Below are positions 38,066 through 46,523 of a stretch of 64,000 nt of DNA, one piece after another. The translations under genes and the position numbers were made by a program. The stretch covers positions 60,014 to 124,013 of the forward strand of contig NZ_LMPO01000001.1 of NCBI RefSeq assembly GCF_001424385.1, written 5' to 3'. Position 1 is the first letter of the stretch, and every line of letters begins with the position of its first letter. A model generated the notes under the pieces. The model was not told where the DNA came from, made no database searches, and worked only from the letters and a program-made list of their open reading frames with translations. The stretch comes from Curtobacterium sp. Leaf183 (GTDB lineage: Bacteria; Actinomycetota; Actinomycetes; Actinomycetales; Microbacteriaceae).

Positions 38066-38071
38066 TACCGT
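38066..38071 (+). promoter_or_regulatory. candidate leaderless -10 box for the ABC-2 operon
   Basis: TACCGT six bases before the GTG of the ATPase gene. Confidence 0.45.
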
Positions 38072-38077
38072 GGCGCC

Positions 38078-38998
38078 GTGATCGAAGTCGACCATCTCTC
38101 CAAACGATACGGTCCGAAGCTCGCCGTCGACGACGTCTCCTTCGTCGTCCGACCGGGCAGCGTGACCGGCTTCCTCGGGCCGAACGGCGCCGGGAAGTCC
38201 ACCACGATGCGCATGATCATGGGACTCGACCGGCCCACCTCCGGACGCGCCACCGTGAACGGGCAGCCGTACCAGGCACTCCGCGACCCCCTGCGCCAGG
38301 TCGGAGCGCTGCTCGAGGCCAAGGCGGTGCACACCGGGCGGAGCGCCTACAACCACCTGCTGTCGCTCGCGGCGACCCACGGGATCCCGAAGTCCCGCGT
38401 GCACGAGGTCATCGACATGACCGGGCTGGAGTCCGTCGCACGCAAACGCGTGGGCGGGTTCTCGCTGGGCATGGGACAGCGGCTCGGCATCGCCGCGGCG
38501 TTGATCGGCGACCCACGGACGCTCATCCTCGACGAACCGGTCAACGGCCTCGACCCGGACGGCGTGCTGTGGGTCCGGCAGCTCGCCCGGCGTCTGGCCG
38601 CCGACGGCCGCACCGTCTTCCTGTCGAGCCACCTGATGAGCGAGATGGCGCAGACGGCTGACCGCGTGGTCGTGCTCGGCCGGGGCCGGGTCCTGGCCGA
38701 CGCTCCCATCGCCGAGTTCGTCGCCGGCTCGGACGGCGGCGGTGGGACGCGTGTCGTCGTCCGCACGCCGACGCCGGACCGGTTGTTCCCGGCGATCGGT
38801 GCCGCCGCCACCGCGGTCACACCGCGCGACGACGGGTCGTTCCTGGTCGTCGGTCCCGACGCCCCGACGATCGGCGCGATCGCCGCCCAGGCGGGGATCG
38901 TCCTGCACGAGCTCACCCCGGTGGGCGCCAGCCTCGAGGAGGCCTACATGGCCCTGACCCGCGACGACGTCGAGTACCGATCGGAGGGCACCCGATGA
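38078..38998 (+). CDS. ABC-2 transporter ATPase
   Basis: 306 residues, BcrA-like single NBD. Walker A GPNGAGKST (about 36-44), Q-loop, signature FSLGMGQRLGIAAAL, Walker B LILDEPVNGLDPDG, then a C-terminal region of about 90 residues typical of these ATPases. It pairs with the permease encoded next (ATGA overlap). Systems of this type export or confer resistance to peptides, antibiotics or lipids; here the substrate is unknown. GTG start at 38078. Confidence 0.9.
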   Translation: MIEVDHLSKRYGPKLAVDDVSFVVRPGSVTGFLGPNGAGKSTTMRMIMGLDRPTSGRATVNGQPYQALRDPLRQVGALLEAKAVHTGRSAYNHLLSLAATHGIPKSRVHEVIDMTGLESVARKRVGGFSLGMGQRLGIAAALIGDPRTLILDEPVNGLDPDGVLWVRQLARRLAADGRTVFLSSHLMSEMAQTADRVVVLGRGRVLADAPIAEFVAGSDGGGGTRVVVRTPTPDRLFPAIGAAATAVTPRDDGSFLVVGPDAPTIGAIAAQAGIVLHELTPVGASLEEAYMALTRDDVEYRSEGTR

Positions 38999-39837
38999 CC
39001 ACGACCGCCACGATCCCGCCCGACGCCCGCCTGTCCTTCCCCCGGCTGGTCCGCAGCGAGTGGATCAAGCTCCGCAGCATCCGGTCCACCGTGTGGTGCT
39101 ACGGCGCGCTCGTCGTCCTGACGATCGCCATGGCCGTGCTGCTCGGTGCGCTGGTCAACCGGGGCGGCACCGCGCTGCCCACCGACGCGGCGAACGCGCA
39201 GATCGTGAACATCAACACCGCCGGGGTGTCCATCACGGCGCTCGTCGTCGGGGTCCTGGGCGTGCTCATCATCACCGGTGAGTACGGCACCGGGCAGATC
39301 CGGTCGACCTTCACCGCCGACCCCCGCCGCATCGGCGTGGTCCTCGCCAAGGCCTGTGTCCTCGCCGCGACGACGTTCCTGGTCAGTGCCGTGTCGACCT
39401 GGATCGGCGTCGCAGTGTCGACCGCGCTGCAGGCGACCAACGACGTCCACCCGCACCTCAGCGACCCCGCCGTGGTCCTGCCGATCCTCGGCTCGTCCGT
39501 CTACGTCACCCTGCTCGCCCTGCTGGCGTACGGGATCGGGCTGCTCGTCCGCTCCAGCGCCGGTGGGATCGCGATCACGCTCGGCATCCTGCTCGTGCTG
39601 CCGGTCATCCTGTCGGTCTTCGCCAGCCTGACGAACGCGCAGTGGATCCTCGACGTGGCGAACCTGCTGCCGTCGCAGGCCGGCGGCAAGCTGTTCACGT
39701 ACTCCCCTCCGGGCGTGCCCGCGGCGGCGCAGACCGGGCTCGTGCTCAACGGCTGGGGCGGCTTCGGGGTCCTGGCTGCCGAGGTCGTTGCCGTCGGGGC
39801 GCTGGCGGTCGCCGTCGCGCGGAGTCGGGACGTGTGA
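38995..39837 (+). CDS. ABC-2 transporter permease
   Basis: 280 residues, six hydrophobic segments with the family start LVRSEWIKLRSIRSTVWCYGAL and TGEYGTGQIRSTFTADPRR, which is characteristic of ABC-2 permeases that accompany BcrA-like ATPases. ATG overlaps the ATPase stop. Followed by a strong terminator. Confidence 0.88.
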   Translation: MTTTATIPPDARLSFPRLVRSEWIKLRSIRSTVWCYGALVVLTIAMAVLLGALVNRGGTALPTDAANAQIVNINTAGVSITALVVGVLGVLIITGEYGTGQIRSTFTADPRRIGVVLAKACVLAATTFLVSAVSTWIGVAVSTALQATNDVHPHLSDPAVVLPILGSSVYVTLLALLAYGIGLLVRSSAGGIAITLGILLVLPVILSVFASLTNAQWILDVANLLPSQAGGKLFTYSPPGVPAAAQTGLVLNGWGGFGVLAAEVVAVGALAVAVARSRDV

Positions 39838-39887
39838 TCGTCGGGCATCGCGTGGCGCGATCGGAGTGATCGGGTGCCGATTCCGGA

Positions 39888-39925
39888 ACGAGGAAAACCC
39901 CCGGGAGACCGGGGGTTTTCCTCGT
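39888..39925. terminator. terminator shared by ABC-2 operon and tRNA-Thr
   Basis: Stem ACGAGGAAAACCCCCG / CGGGGGTTTTCCTCGT with a six-base loop. AAAA and TTTT in the stem arms give U-rich ends on both strands, so it can stop the permease transcript (plus) and the tRNA transcript (minus). Confidence 0.85.
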
Positions 39926-39935
39926 TGCTTCGTGG

Positions 39936-40008
39936 AGCCGCCTGTCGGAATCGAACCGACGACCTATTCATTACGAGTGAATCGCTCTACCGACTGAGCT
40001 AAGGCGGC
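39936..40008 (-). tRNA. tRNA-Thr (anticodon CGT)
   Basis: 73 bases. Acceptor GCCGCCT pairs AGGCGGC with discriminator U. D-loop TAGCTCAGTCGGTAGAGC, anticodon stem ATTCA/TGAAT around CTCGTAA (anticodon CGT, reads ACG), T-loop GGTTCGATTCC. CCA is not encoded. Confidence 0.97.
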
Positions 40009-40042
40009 GGACGCTCCGGAGACCGGAGCGGCACGGGTCACG

Positions 40043-40048
40043 ACTATA
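40043..40048 (-). promoter_or_regulatory. -10 box of tRNA-Thr
   Basis: TATAGT on the minus strand, 34 bases before the mature tRNA. A 19-base inverted repeat CGCTCCGG-AGA-CCGGAGCG (40012-40030) lies in the leader. Confidence 0.5.
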
Positions 40049-40053
40049 CAGGT

Positions 40054-40689
40054 TCAGACGAGCGAGCGCGAAACGAGCGACCCGAGCTCGTCGAAGGAGC
40101 GCTGCAGGTCGTCCACCAGGTGCGACTGCGCGGGCGATTCGGACCACTCCCACCACGCGTGTCGGAGGGTCGCCAACGACACCAGCGACGCCAGTCGAGC
40201 GCGGCGGTGCAGGGACGCCTGGTCCTCGGTGACGGTCGGGTCGTCATGGGTCATGCGCCGGGCGATCACCGTCTCGAGTTCGGCCTGGAACTCCTTCATC
40301 GAGGCCATCCGCTGGCTGAAGAGCTCGGGATTGGCGCGCAGCACCTGCTGGCGCTCGGTGATCAGCCCGCGCTCCTCGATCAGTTCCCGCGCCGAGTGCA
40401 CCAGGAGCGCCCCGACGTCGCCGAGCAGTTCACCCGTCGGGCCGCCGGCGACGAACGCGTCGAGGGCCTGGTCGTCCGGCAGGGTGGGGTCGTCCCCCAG
40501 GATCGCCTGTTCCTTGCTCGGGAAGTAGTTGAAGAACGTGCGCGGAGAGATGTCCGCGCGGCGCGAGACCTCGTCCACGGTGACCGCGGCCAGGCCGTCC
40601 TCGATCGCGATGCGGAGGGCGGCCTGCTGGATGGCGAGTCGGGTGGCGCGTCGCTTCCGTTCACGCAGGCCGGGTTCTGCATCGGGCAT
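40054..40689 (-). CDS. TetR-family transcriptional regulator
   Basis: 211 residues. N-terminal TetR HTH (residues 10-55: RRATRLAIQQAALRIAIEDG, VTVDEVSRRADISPRTFFNYFPSKEQAI), all-helical ligand domain after it. ATG 40689-40687 sits inside a 20-base inverted repeat CATGGG-N8-CCCATG (40687-40706), a possible autoregulatory site. No divergent target gene is obvious: the neighbours are tRNA-Thr and holB on the same strand. Confidence 0.88.
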   Translation of the reverse strand: MPDAEPGLRERKRRATRLAIQQAALRIAIEDGLAAVTVDEVSRRADISPRTFFNYFPSKEQAILGDDPTLPDDQALDAFVAGGPTGELLGDVGALLVHSARELIEERGLITERQQVLRANPELFSQRMASMKEFQAELETVIARRMTHDDPTVTEDQASLHRRARLASLVSLATLRHAWWEWSESPAQSHLVDDLQRSFDELGSLVSRSLV

Positions 40690-40741
40690 GGGCTGATTGT
40701 CCCATGTCGGACCGGCTGGGCGGACCGACCTCGGACTGCTC

Positions 40742-41884
40742 TCAGCGGAGGGCCCGGACGACCGTCACCAGGAGCGCTTCGAGTGCCAGGAGTGCGGCGA
40801 CGTTGGCCGCGATCCGCGTTCGGGCGAGCGCGACGGCGTCGAGGACCTCGAGCGCGGCCGCCGGCGGGACCGAGTCGAGCGCGCGGTCGAGGTCGTCCTG
40901 CATCGCCAGGTTCACGGGTTCACCCGGCGCCCCGAGCCCCATGAGCAGCAGGTCCCGGTAGAGCGAGGACACATCGACGAGGATGCGGTCGAGGCCGTCC
41001 CGCAGGCTGCGCGTCGCCCGGCGCTTCTGGTCGTCCTCCATCGCACGGAGCTGCGACCGGAGCGCCGGCGGGACGGTGCCCCCGGGTTCGACACCGAGCG
41101 AGCGGAGGGCGGCATCGCGTTCCTCGGCATCGCGCTCGAGCGTGATGGCCTTGGCGTCCTCGTCGGCGACGGCGAGGAGCTCCGCTGCCGCGGTGACCGC
41201 GTCGCCGACGCCCCGGATGCGGAGCACGGTCTGCAGCGTGCGACGGCGACGGTCGCGCGCGTCGGCACTCGTCGCGAGGCGCTGCGCCATGCCGATGTGG
41301 CTCTGCGCCTGGCGAGCCGCGTCGAGCGCCAGGTCGCGGTCGACGCCGTTGCGCGCCACCAGGAGGTCGGCGACGGCCTCGATGCCCGGGACACGGAGCC
41401 GCACCGAACGGACGCGGGACCGGATCGTCGGCAGCAGGTCGGCTTCACTCGGGGCGCAGAGGATCCACACGGTGCGCTCCGGGGGTTCCTCGAGCGCCTT
41501 GAGCAACAGGTTCGATGTGCGCTCGGTCATGCGGTCGGCGTCCTCGATCACGACGACGCGCCACCGACCCACCGAGTGCGAGTAGTACGACGAGGTGACG
41601 AGCTGGCGGATCTCGTCGATGGTGATGATGACGCGCTGCGTCGTGAGGACGGCGACGTCCGGGTGCGTGTGCGCGGTGATCTGCCGGAGCGTGTGGTCGT
41701 CGTCGGGCCCGGAGCCGACGAGCGCCGCGGCGAAGGCGGTCGCCACGTTGGACCTGCCCGATCCGGGCGGACCGGTGATGAGCCACGAGTGGGTCATGCC
41801 GCCGGTGCCGTCGGGCGACTCGGCGGCGTTCCGCAGCGCGGCCACCGCTTCTTCCTGCCCGGTCAGGCCGTCCCAGACGCTCAC
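40742..41884 (-). CDS. holB: DNA polymerase III subunit delta'
   Basis: 380 residues; clamp-loader subunit. AAA+ domain opens WDGLTGQEEAVAALRNAA, with a P-loop-like ITGPPGSGRSNVATAFAAAL (K replaced by R/S, as is usual for the non-catalytic delta') and a sensor region RVVVIEDADRMTERTSNLLLKALEEPP. The zinc-binding cysteines that normally lie after the P-loop are absent: the stretch ALVGSGPDDDHTLRQITAH has none. GTG start 41884-41882. It is downstream of tmk and topA in the same direction. Confidence 0.9.
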   Translation of the reverse strand: MSVWDGLTGQEEAVAALRNAAESPDGTGGMTHSWLITGPPGSGRSNVATAFAAALVGSGPDDDHTLRQITAHTHPDVAVLTTQRVIITIDEIRQLVTSSYYSHSVGRWRVVVIEDADRMTERTSNLLLKALEEPPERTVWILCAPSEADLLPTIRSRVRSVRLRVPGIEAVADLLVARNGVDRDLALDAARQAQSHIGMAQRLATSADARDRRRRTLQTVLRIRGVGDAVTAAAELLAVADEDAKAITLERDAEERDAALRSLGVEPGGTVPPALRSQLRAMEDDQKRRATRSLRDGLDRILVDVSSLYRDLLLMGLGAPGEPVNLAMQDDLDRALDSVPPAAALEVLDAVALARTRIAANVAALLALEALLVTVVRALR

Positions 41885-41909
41885 AGCGCCATCTTCGCAG
41901 CGACCACCG

Positions 41910-42542
41910 TCACGGAGCGATCCCGACCAACGGGCCGATGCCGGCGCGGATCGCTGCCTGCACCTGGTCGCTCGGGGCGGCCGCGTCGACCACCAGGAAC
42001 CGGTCGGGTTCGGCGGCTGCCATCTCCAGGAACGCCTGGCGGACGGTCTCGTGGAACGCCGCGGCCTCGGACTCGAGTCGGTCGAACGTGTCGCCCCGCG
42101 CCGCGGCGACGCGAGTGCGCCCCACGGTCACGTCGAGGTCCAACAGCACTGTCGCATCCGGCACGAGCCCGTCGGCGGCCCAGTCGGAGACGCTGCGGAC
42201 CTGGTCGGCGCCGAGGCCGCGCGCGACACCTTGGTAGGCGACCGAGGAGTCGATGTAGCGGTCCTGCAACACGATGTCGCCCCGGGCCATCGCCGGTCGG
42301 ACCACGGTCTCGACGTGGTGGGCGCGGTCGGCGGCGTACAGCAGGGCCTCGGCACGCGGAGCGACGTGTCCGCGCTCGTGCAGGACGATCTCGCGGACCC
42401 GCAGCCCGAGGTCGGTGCCCCCGGGTTCCCTGGTCCGGACGACCGTTCTGCCGTGCGAACCGAGCCACGTCGCGAGCAGCTCCGCCTGGGTGGTCTTGCC
42501 TGCGCCGTCGCCGCCCTCGAGCGTGATGAAGCGACCGGTCAC
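41910..42542 (-). CDS. tmk: thymidylate kinase
   Basis: 210 residues; phosphorylates dTMP to dTDP. P-loop LEGGDGAGKTTQ at residues 8-19, DR(Y/H) motif LQDRYIDSSVAYQG, and a TREPGGT loop. GTG start at 42542-42540 overlaps the topA stop (GTGA), so the kinase is translated behind topoisomerase I, and holB follows after 25 bases: a three-gene replication operon. Confidence 0.95.
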   Translation of the reverse strand: MTGRFITLEGGDGAGKTTQAELLATWLGSHGRTVVRTREPGGTDLGLRVREIVLHERGHVAPRAEALLYAADRAHHVETVVRPAMARGDIVLQDRYIDSSVAYQGVARGLGADQVRSVSDWAADGLVPDATVLLDLDVTVGRTRVAAARGDTFDRLESEAAAFHETVRQAFLEMAAAEPDRFLVVDAAAPSDQVQAAIRAGIGPLVGIAP

Positions 42543-45346
42543 TTCTTCTTGGCCGGTGCGCGTCGGGCGGCGGGCTTCTTCTTGACCGGCCCCTTGGCTC
42601 GCTTGTCCGCGAGCAGCTGGACGGCGCGCTCGAAGTCCACGGACTCGACCTCTTCGCCGCGCGGGATCGTGGCGTTCGTCTCGCCGTCGGTGACGTACGG
42701 CCCGAATCGGCCGTCCTTCATCTTGATCGGCTTGCCCGACACCGGGTCCGCTTCGAACTCCTTGAGGGACGCACTCGCGGCCCGCTTGGCGCCGTACTTG
42801 GGCTGGGCGAAGATCTCGAGCGCTCCGGCGAGGTCGACGTCGAAGATCGCGTCCTCGCTCGGCAGCGTGCGGGTGTCCGTCCCCTTCTTCAGGTACGGCC
42901 CGTACCGGCCGTTCTGCGCCGTGATCTCGTCACCGGACTCCGGGTCGGCACCGACCGTCCTGGGCAGGGACAGGAGCTTCAGCGCGGTCTCGAGGTCCAC
43001 GCTCTGCGGGTCCATCGACTTGAACAGCGACGCGGTGCGCTCCTTCGGAGCAGCAGCCTTCTTGGCGGGCTTCTTGGCCTTGGTCGCGGTCGCCGTCGTG
43101 CCGGCGGCGGCCTTCTTCGCAGCGGCGGTCTTCGTCGCAGCGGCGGTCTTCGTCGCGACGGGCTCCGGCTCGGCAGGGGTCTCGATGACCTCTCCCGTGG
43201 CGGGGTCCACCTGGGGCTCGGGCGTGCGCTCGGTCACGTACGGACCGAAGCGGCCGTCCTTCGCCAGGACCTCTTTCCCCGTCTCCGGGTTGATCCCCAC
43301 CACGCGGTCGCCGACGACCGGGGCCTCGACGAGTTCGCGTGCCTTGTCCGCCGTGAGCTCGTCGGGGGCGAGGTCCTCGGGCACGTTGACGCGGCGGGGC
43401 TTCTCCGGGTCGTCGCTCGGCGTCTCGATGTACGGGCCGTACCGACCGATGCGGAGGGTCAGCCCGGGCGAGAGCTCGACGGAGTTGATCTCCCTGGCGT
43501 CGATCTCGCCGAGGTTGTCGATGACCGTGCGGAGTCCGCGCTGGTCGCCGCCACCGAAGTAGAAGCCCTTGAGCCAGTCGACGCGGTCGGCCTCGCCGTT
43601 GGCGATCCGGTCCAGGTCGTTCTCCATCTCGGCCGTGAAGTCGTACTGCACGAGGTCGCCGAAGTAGTCCTCGAGCAACCGGACCACGCTGAACGCGATC
43701 CAGTTCGGGACGAGCGACGTGCCGCGCGGTGTGACGTACCCGCGGTCGACGATCGTCGAGATGATCGCCGCGTAGGTGGAGGGACGCCCGATGCCGAGCT
43801 CCTCGAGCGTCTTGACCAGGCTGGCCTCGGTGTAGCGCGGCGGAGCGGAGGTGTCGTGGCCCTTGGCCTCGACCTCGTCGACACCGAGGTGGTCGCCTTC
43901 GGCCATCGCCGGGAGCTTGGCGTCCGCGGCGTTCGCCGACGCGTCGTGACGCTCTTCGTCGCGGCCCTCTTCGTAGGCGTTGAGGAAGCCGCGGAACGTG
44001 ATGACGGTGCCGGACGCGGTGAACTCCACGTCCGTGCCCTGCGCCGTGGACGCGAGGCCCTCGACGGGCTCGGCGGAGGTGATCCCGAGGACGACCGACG
44101 CGGTCGAGCCCTTGGCGTCCGCCATCTGCGAGGCGACGGTCCGCTTCCAGATGAGGTCGTAGAGCTTCCAGTCGTTGCCGCGGAGGACCTTCTCCATCTG
44201 CGACGGCGTCCGGAACACGTCACCGGCGGGACGGATCGCCTCGTGCGCCTCCTGGGCGTTCTTGCTCTTGCCGGCGTAGCTGCGCGGCTTGTCCGGGATC
44301 GTGTCCCCGCCGTAGAGCTCGGAGGCCTGCTTGCGAGCGGCGGAGACGGCCTGCTGCGAGAGCGACGCGGAGTCGGTTCGCATGTAGGTGATGTGGCCGT
44401 TCTCGTAGAGCGACTGCGCGACGCTCATCGTCTGTCGCGCGGAGAACCGGAGCTTGCGCGCGGCTTCCTGCTGCAGGGTCGACGTGGTGAAGGGCGCGGC
44501 TGGTCGACGTGTGTAGGGCTTCGAGTCGACGCTGCGCACGACCGCGTCCCCGGCACGCTCGAGCACGGCGGTGAGGGCGGTGGCGGAGGCCTCGTCGAGC
44601 CGCACGGCGTCGGAGGTGGTGACACCCCGGTCGTCGAAGTCGCGGCCGGAGGCGACGCGGGTGCCGTGGATCCGGGCGAGCTTGGCCGTGAAGGCACTGT
44701 CGCCGGCCTTCTCGAACCGGGCGGTCAGGTCCCAGTAGTTGGCGGAGACGAACGCCAGGCGCTCGCGCTCACGGTCGACGACGAGACGCGTCGCGGCGGA
44801 CTGCACGCGGCCGGCGGACAGGCCGGGTCCGACCTTGCGCCACAGGACGGGTGAGACCTCGAAGCCGTAGAGACGGTCGAGGATGCGGCGGGTCTCCTGC
44901 GCGTCGACGAGCGCGGTGTCGAGTTCGCGGGTGGCTTCCTGCGCCCGCTGGATCGCTTCCTTGGTGATCTCGTGGAACACCATCCGCTTCACGGGGACCT
45001 TCGGCTTCAACACCTGGAGCAGGTGCCACGCAATGGCCTCGCCCTCGCGGTCCTCATCAGTTGCGAGGTAGAGCTCGTCGGCGTCCTTCAGGGCGCGCTT
45101 GAGGTCGGCGACGGTCTTCTTCTTGGCGTCGGAGACGACGTAGTACGGCTCAAAGCCGTTGTCGACGTCGACCGAGAACTTGCCGACCGACCCCTTCTTC
45201 AGCTCGGCGGGGAGGTTCTTGGGCTCGATGAGGTCACGGATGTGCCCGACTGACGCCTGGACCTCGTATCCGTCACCGAGGTATTGCGCGATCGTCTTCG
45301 CCTTCGCGGGGCTCTCGACGATCACGAGCTTCTTCGTGCCTGGCAC
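42539..45346 (-). CDS. topA: DNA topoisomerase I
   Basis: 935 residues; relaxes negative supercoils. Toprim domain (KLVIVESPAKAKTIAQYLG; DEDREGEAIAWHL), catalytic Tyr Y321 in HITYMRTDSASLS. The C-terminus has four actinobacterial-type repeats with the G-R-(Y/F)-G-P-Y motif instead of zinc fingers, an Ala/Lys/Thr-rich linker (about 735-775) and a Lys-rich tail that probably binds DNA. GTG at 45346-45344 chosen for the AAGGAG Shine-Dalgarno six bases upstream. Confidence 0.95.
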   Translation of the reverse strand: MPGTKKLVIVESPAKAKTIAQYLGDGYEVQASVGHIRDLIEPKNLPAELKKGSVGKFSVDVDNGFEPYYVVSDAKKKTVADLKRALKDADELYLATDEDREGEAIAWHLLQVLKPKVPVKRMVFHEITKEAIQRAQEATRELDTALVDAQETRRILDRLYGFEVSPVLWRKVGPGLSAGRVQSAATRLVVDRERERLAFVSANYWDLTARFEKAGDSAFTAKLARIHGTRVASGRDFDDRGVTTSDAVRLDEASATALTAVLERAGDAVVRSVDSKPYTRRPAAPFTTSTLQQEAARKLRFSARQTMSVAQSLYENGHITYMRTDSASLSQQAVSAARKQASELYGGDTIPDKPRSYAGKSKNAQEAHEAIRPAGDVFRTPSQMEKVLRGNDWKLYDLIWKRTVASQMADAKGSTASVVLGITSAEPVEGLASTAQGTDVEFTASGTVITFRGFLNAYEEGRDEERHDASANAADAKLPAMAEGDHLGVDEVEAKGHDTSAPPRYTEASLVKTLEELGIGRPSTYAAIISTIVDRGYVTPRGTSLVPNWIAFSVVRLLEDYFGDLVQYDFTAEMENDLDRIANGEADRVDWLKGFYFGGGDQRGLRTVIDNLGEIDAREINSVELSPGLTLRIGRYGPYIETPSDDPEKPRRVNVPEDLAPDELTADKARELVEAPVVGDRVVGINPETGKEVLAKDGRFGPYVTERTPEPQVDPATGEVIETPAEPEPVATKTAAATKTAAAKKAAAGTTATATKAKKPAKKAAAPKERTASLFKSMDPQSVDLETALKLLSLPRTVGADPESGDEITAQNGRYGPYLKKGTDTRTLPSEDAIFDVDLAGALEIFAQPKYGAKRAASASLKEFEADPVSGKPIKMKDGRFGPYVTDGETNATIPRGEEVESVDFERAVQLLADKRAKGPVKKKPAARRAPAKKK

Positions 45347-45436
45347 GTGACTCCTTGATCGATGGTGCTGTCGGCCCTGGGACGCGGACGCGTCCGGGTC
45401 GACCGGGACATCGATGACCGGCGGGCCGACAGGCAC

Positions 45437-45442
45437 ACCATA
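45437..45442 (-). promoter_or_regulatory. candidate -10 box of topA
   Basis: TATGGT on the minus strand, 91 bases before the topA start; no clear -35. The 128-base gap shows no gene. Confidence 0.35.
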
Positions 45443-45474
45443 CACACAGTGCCGGGGATGCCTGCCGGACGAGG

Positions 45475-45840
45475 TCATCGCTGACGGTGCGGCGTGGGAG
45501 GGGCGGGACCGGCCACCGCGTCCGCGTCGACCGCGAACGGTCCGGAGTGGACCGTGACGGCCACCCGGACCACGCCACTCGCGGTCTCGCAGGACGCGAG
45601 GACCGCTCCGGAGGCGGTGACCGCGGTGTCGGCGACAGCGCAGGGGCCCCCCGGGACGAGGCCGACGAGTGCCGCGGCACCGGAGAGCGCCCCCGCGTCG
45701 GCAGCACCCTGTGCCCGGACCGTGCCGCCCCGGACGGCGGCCGCGGTCACCAGGGCGCTGACGAGCGCGAGCACCACCGCGACGACCGCGACCATCACCA
45801 CGGTGGCCGAGCCCCGGTCACCGCGGCCGCCGGTGCTCAC
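45475..45840 (-). CDS. TadE-like pilus-locus protein (Rv3654c-like)
   Basis: 121 residues with a single N-terminal membrane helix preceded by GDRGSATVV (residues 8-16), the pattern of TadE/TadG-type pseudopilins. Rest is small, Ala/Val/Gly-rich and probably extracytoplasmic, with two Cys. Last gene of the Tad cluster; GTG start 45840-45838 overlaps the stop of the TadE gene (GTGA). Minor pilin or assembly factor by homology of position with mycobacterial Rv3654c. Confidence 0.75.
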   Translation of the reverse strand: MSTGGRGDRGSATVVMVAVVAVVLALVSALVTAAAVRGGTVRAQGAADAGALSGAAALVGLVPGGPCAVADTAVTASGAVLASCETASGVVRVAVTVHSGPFAVDADAVAGPAPPTPHRQR

Positions 45841-46166
45841 CCGCCGCCGTTCGCGGCGCACGCGTCGCCCCGCAGGACCACCGGCAGCGGCCCGGCGGGC
45901 TGCCGTTCGACCCGGACGCACACCAGGCCGTCACGGTGGGTTACGGCGCTGGACGTCCCGGTGCCGAGACCCGCGAGCGCCGCCTGCCCGGTGGCGGCGT
46001 CGCCGCGCCCGATCGCTCGCGACGCGGTGGCCGCTGCGAGCTGCAGTCGCCCCTGGGTGTCGACGAGGAGGACCCCCGCGACGGCGACCGTGACGACCAC
46101 CGCGACGACGGGGAGCGCGAGTGCGAACTCGACGGTCACCGCCCCGCGGTCACAGCGAGAGCGCAC
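45837..46166 (-). CDS. TadE-family pilus assembly protein (Rv3655c-like)
   Basis: 109 residues. RGAVTVEFALALPVVAVVVTVAVAGVLL at residues 7-34 is the TadE motif: a prepilin-like site G|AVTVE with Glu at position 5 of the mature helix. The C-terminal part has two Cys that could form a disulfide outside the cell. GTG start at 46166-46164 overlaps the pilin gene by 17 bases. Confidence 0.8.
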   Translation of the reverse strand: MRSRCDRGAVTVEFALALPVVAVVVTVAVAGVLLVDTQGRLQLAAATASRAIGRGDAATGQAALAGLGTGTSSAVTHRDGLVCVRVERQPAGPLPVVLRGDACAANGGG

Positions 46167-46440
46167 CGCGGACGAGGTCGGTCAGGATCGACTGGACCTC
46201 GCCGGAGCGCATCACGGCGACGAGGACGCCGGCAAACGCGACCGCCGCGAGGATGACGACCGCGTACTCCGCCGTCGCCGACCCCCGGTCGTCAGCACGC
46301 AGGGCGTCCGCACCGGGCTCGTCGGCGCGGAGTTCGTCGGCGCGCAGTTCGTCGGCGCAGAGTTCGTCCGCACCGGGCTCGTCGAGACGTTGTTCGTCGA
46401 CACGGGACGGATCGGTGCGGTGCTGTGTGGACAGTGTCAT
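46150..46440 (-). CDS. Flp-type pilin, DUF4244 family
   Basis: 96 residues. The mature helix follows DDRG|SATAEYAVVILAAVAFAGVLVAVM: processing site after Gly, Glu and Tyr at +5/+6 as in Flp pilins. Before it stands an unusually long leader of about 52 residues, made mostly of pentapeptides such as DELRA and DEPGA encoded by a 15-base repeat. ATG 46440-46438. Structural pilin of the Tad pilus by context. Confidence 0.82.
   Translation of the reverse strand: MTLSTQHRTDPSRVDEQRLDEPGADELCADELRADELRADEPGADALRADDRGSATAEYAVVILAAVAFAGVLVAVMRSGEVQSILTDLVRGALSL
46295..46399 (-). repeat. 15-base tandem repeat in the pilin leader
   Basis: Seven in-frame 15-base units (from 46295) of GCGCGGAGTTCGTCG type, encoding acidic pentapeptides on the minus strand. 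Units at 46310 and 46370 are identical. Confidence 0.85.
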
Positions 46441-46523
46441 GGTGTGGGTCCCTTCTCGGTGGTGCTCCGAGCCTGGCGCGATCGCCTCGCCGACGGGCCC
46501 CACTCGGCCCGGTTGTGGACGCT

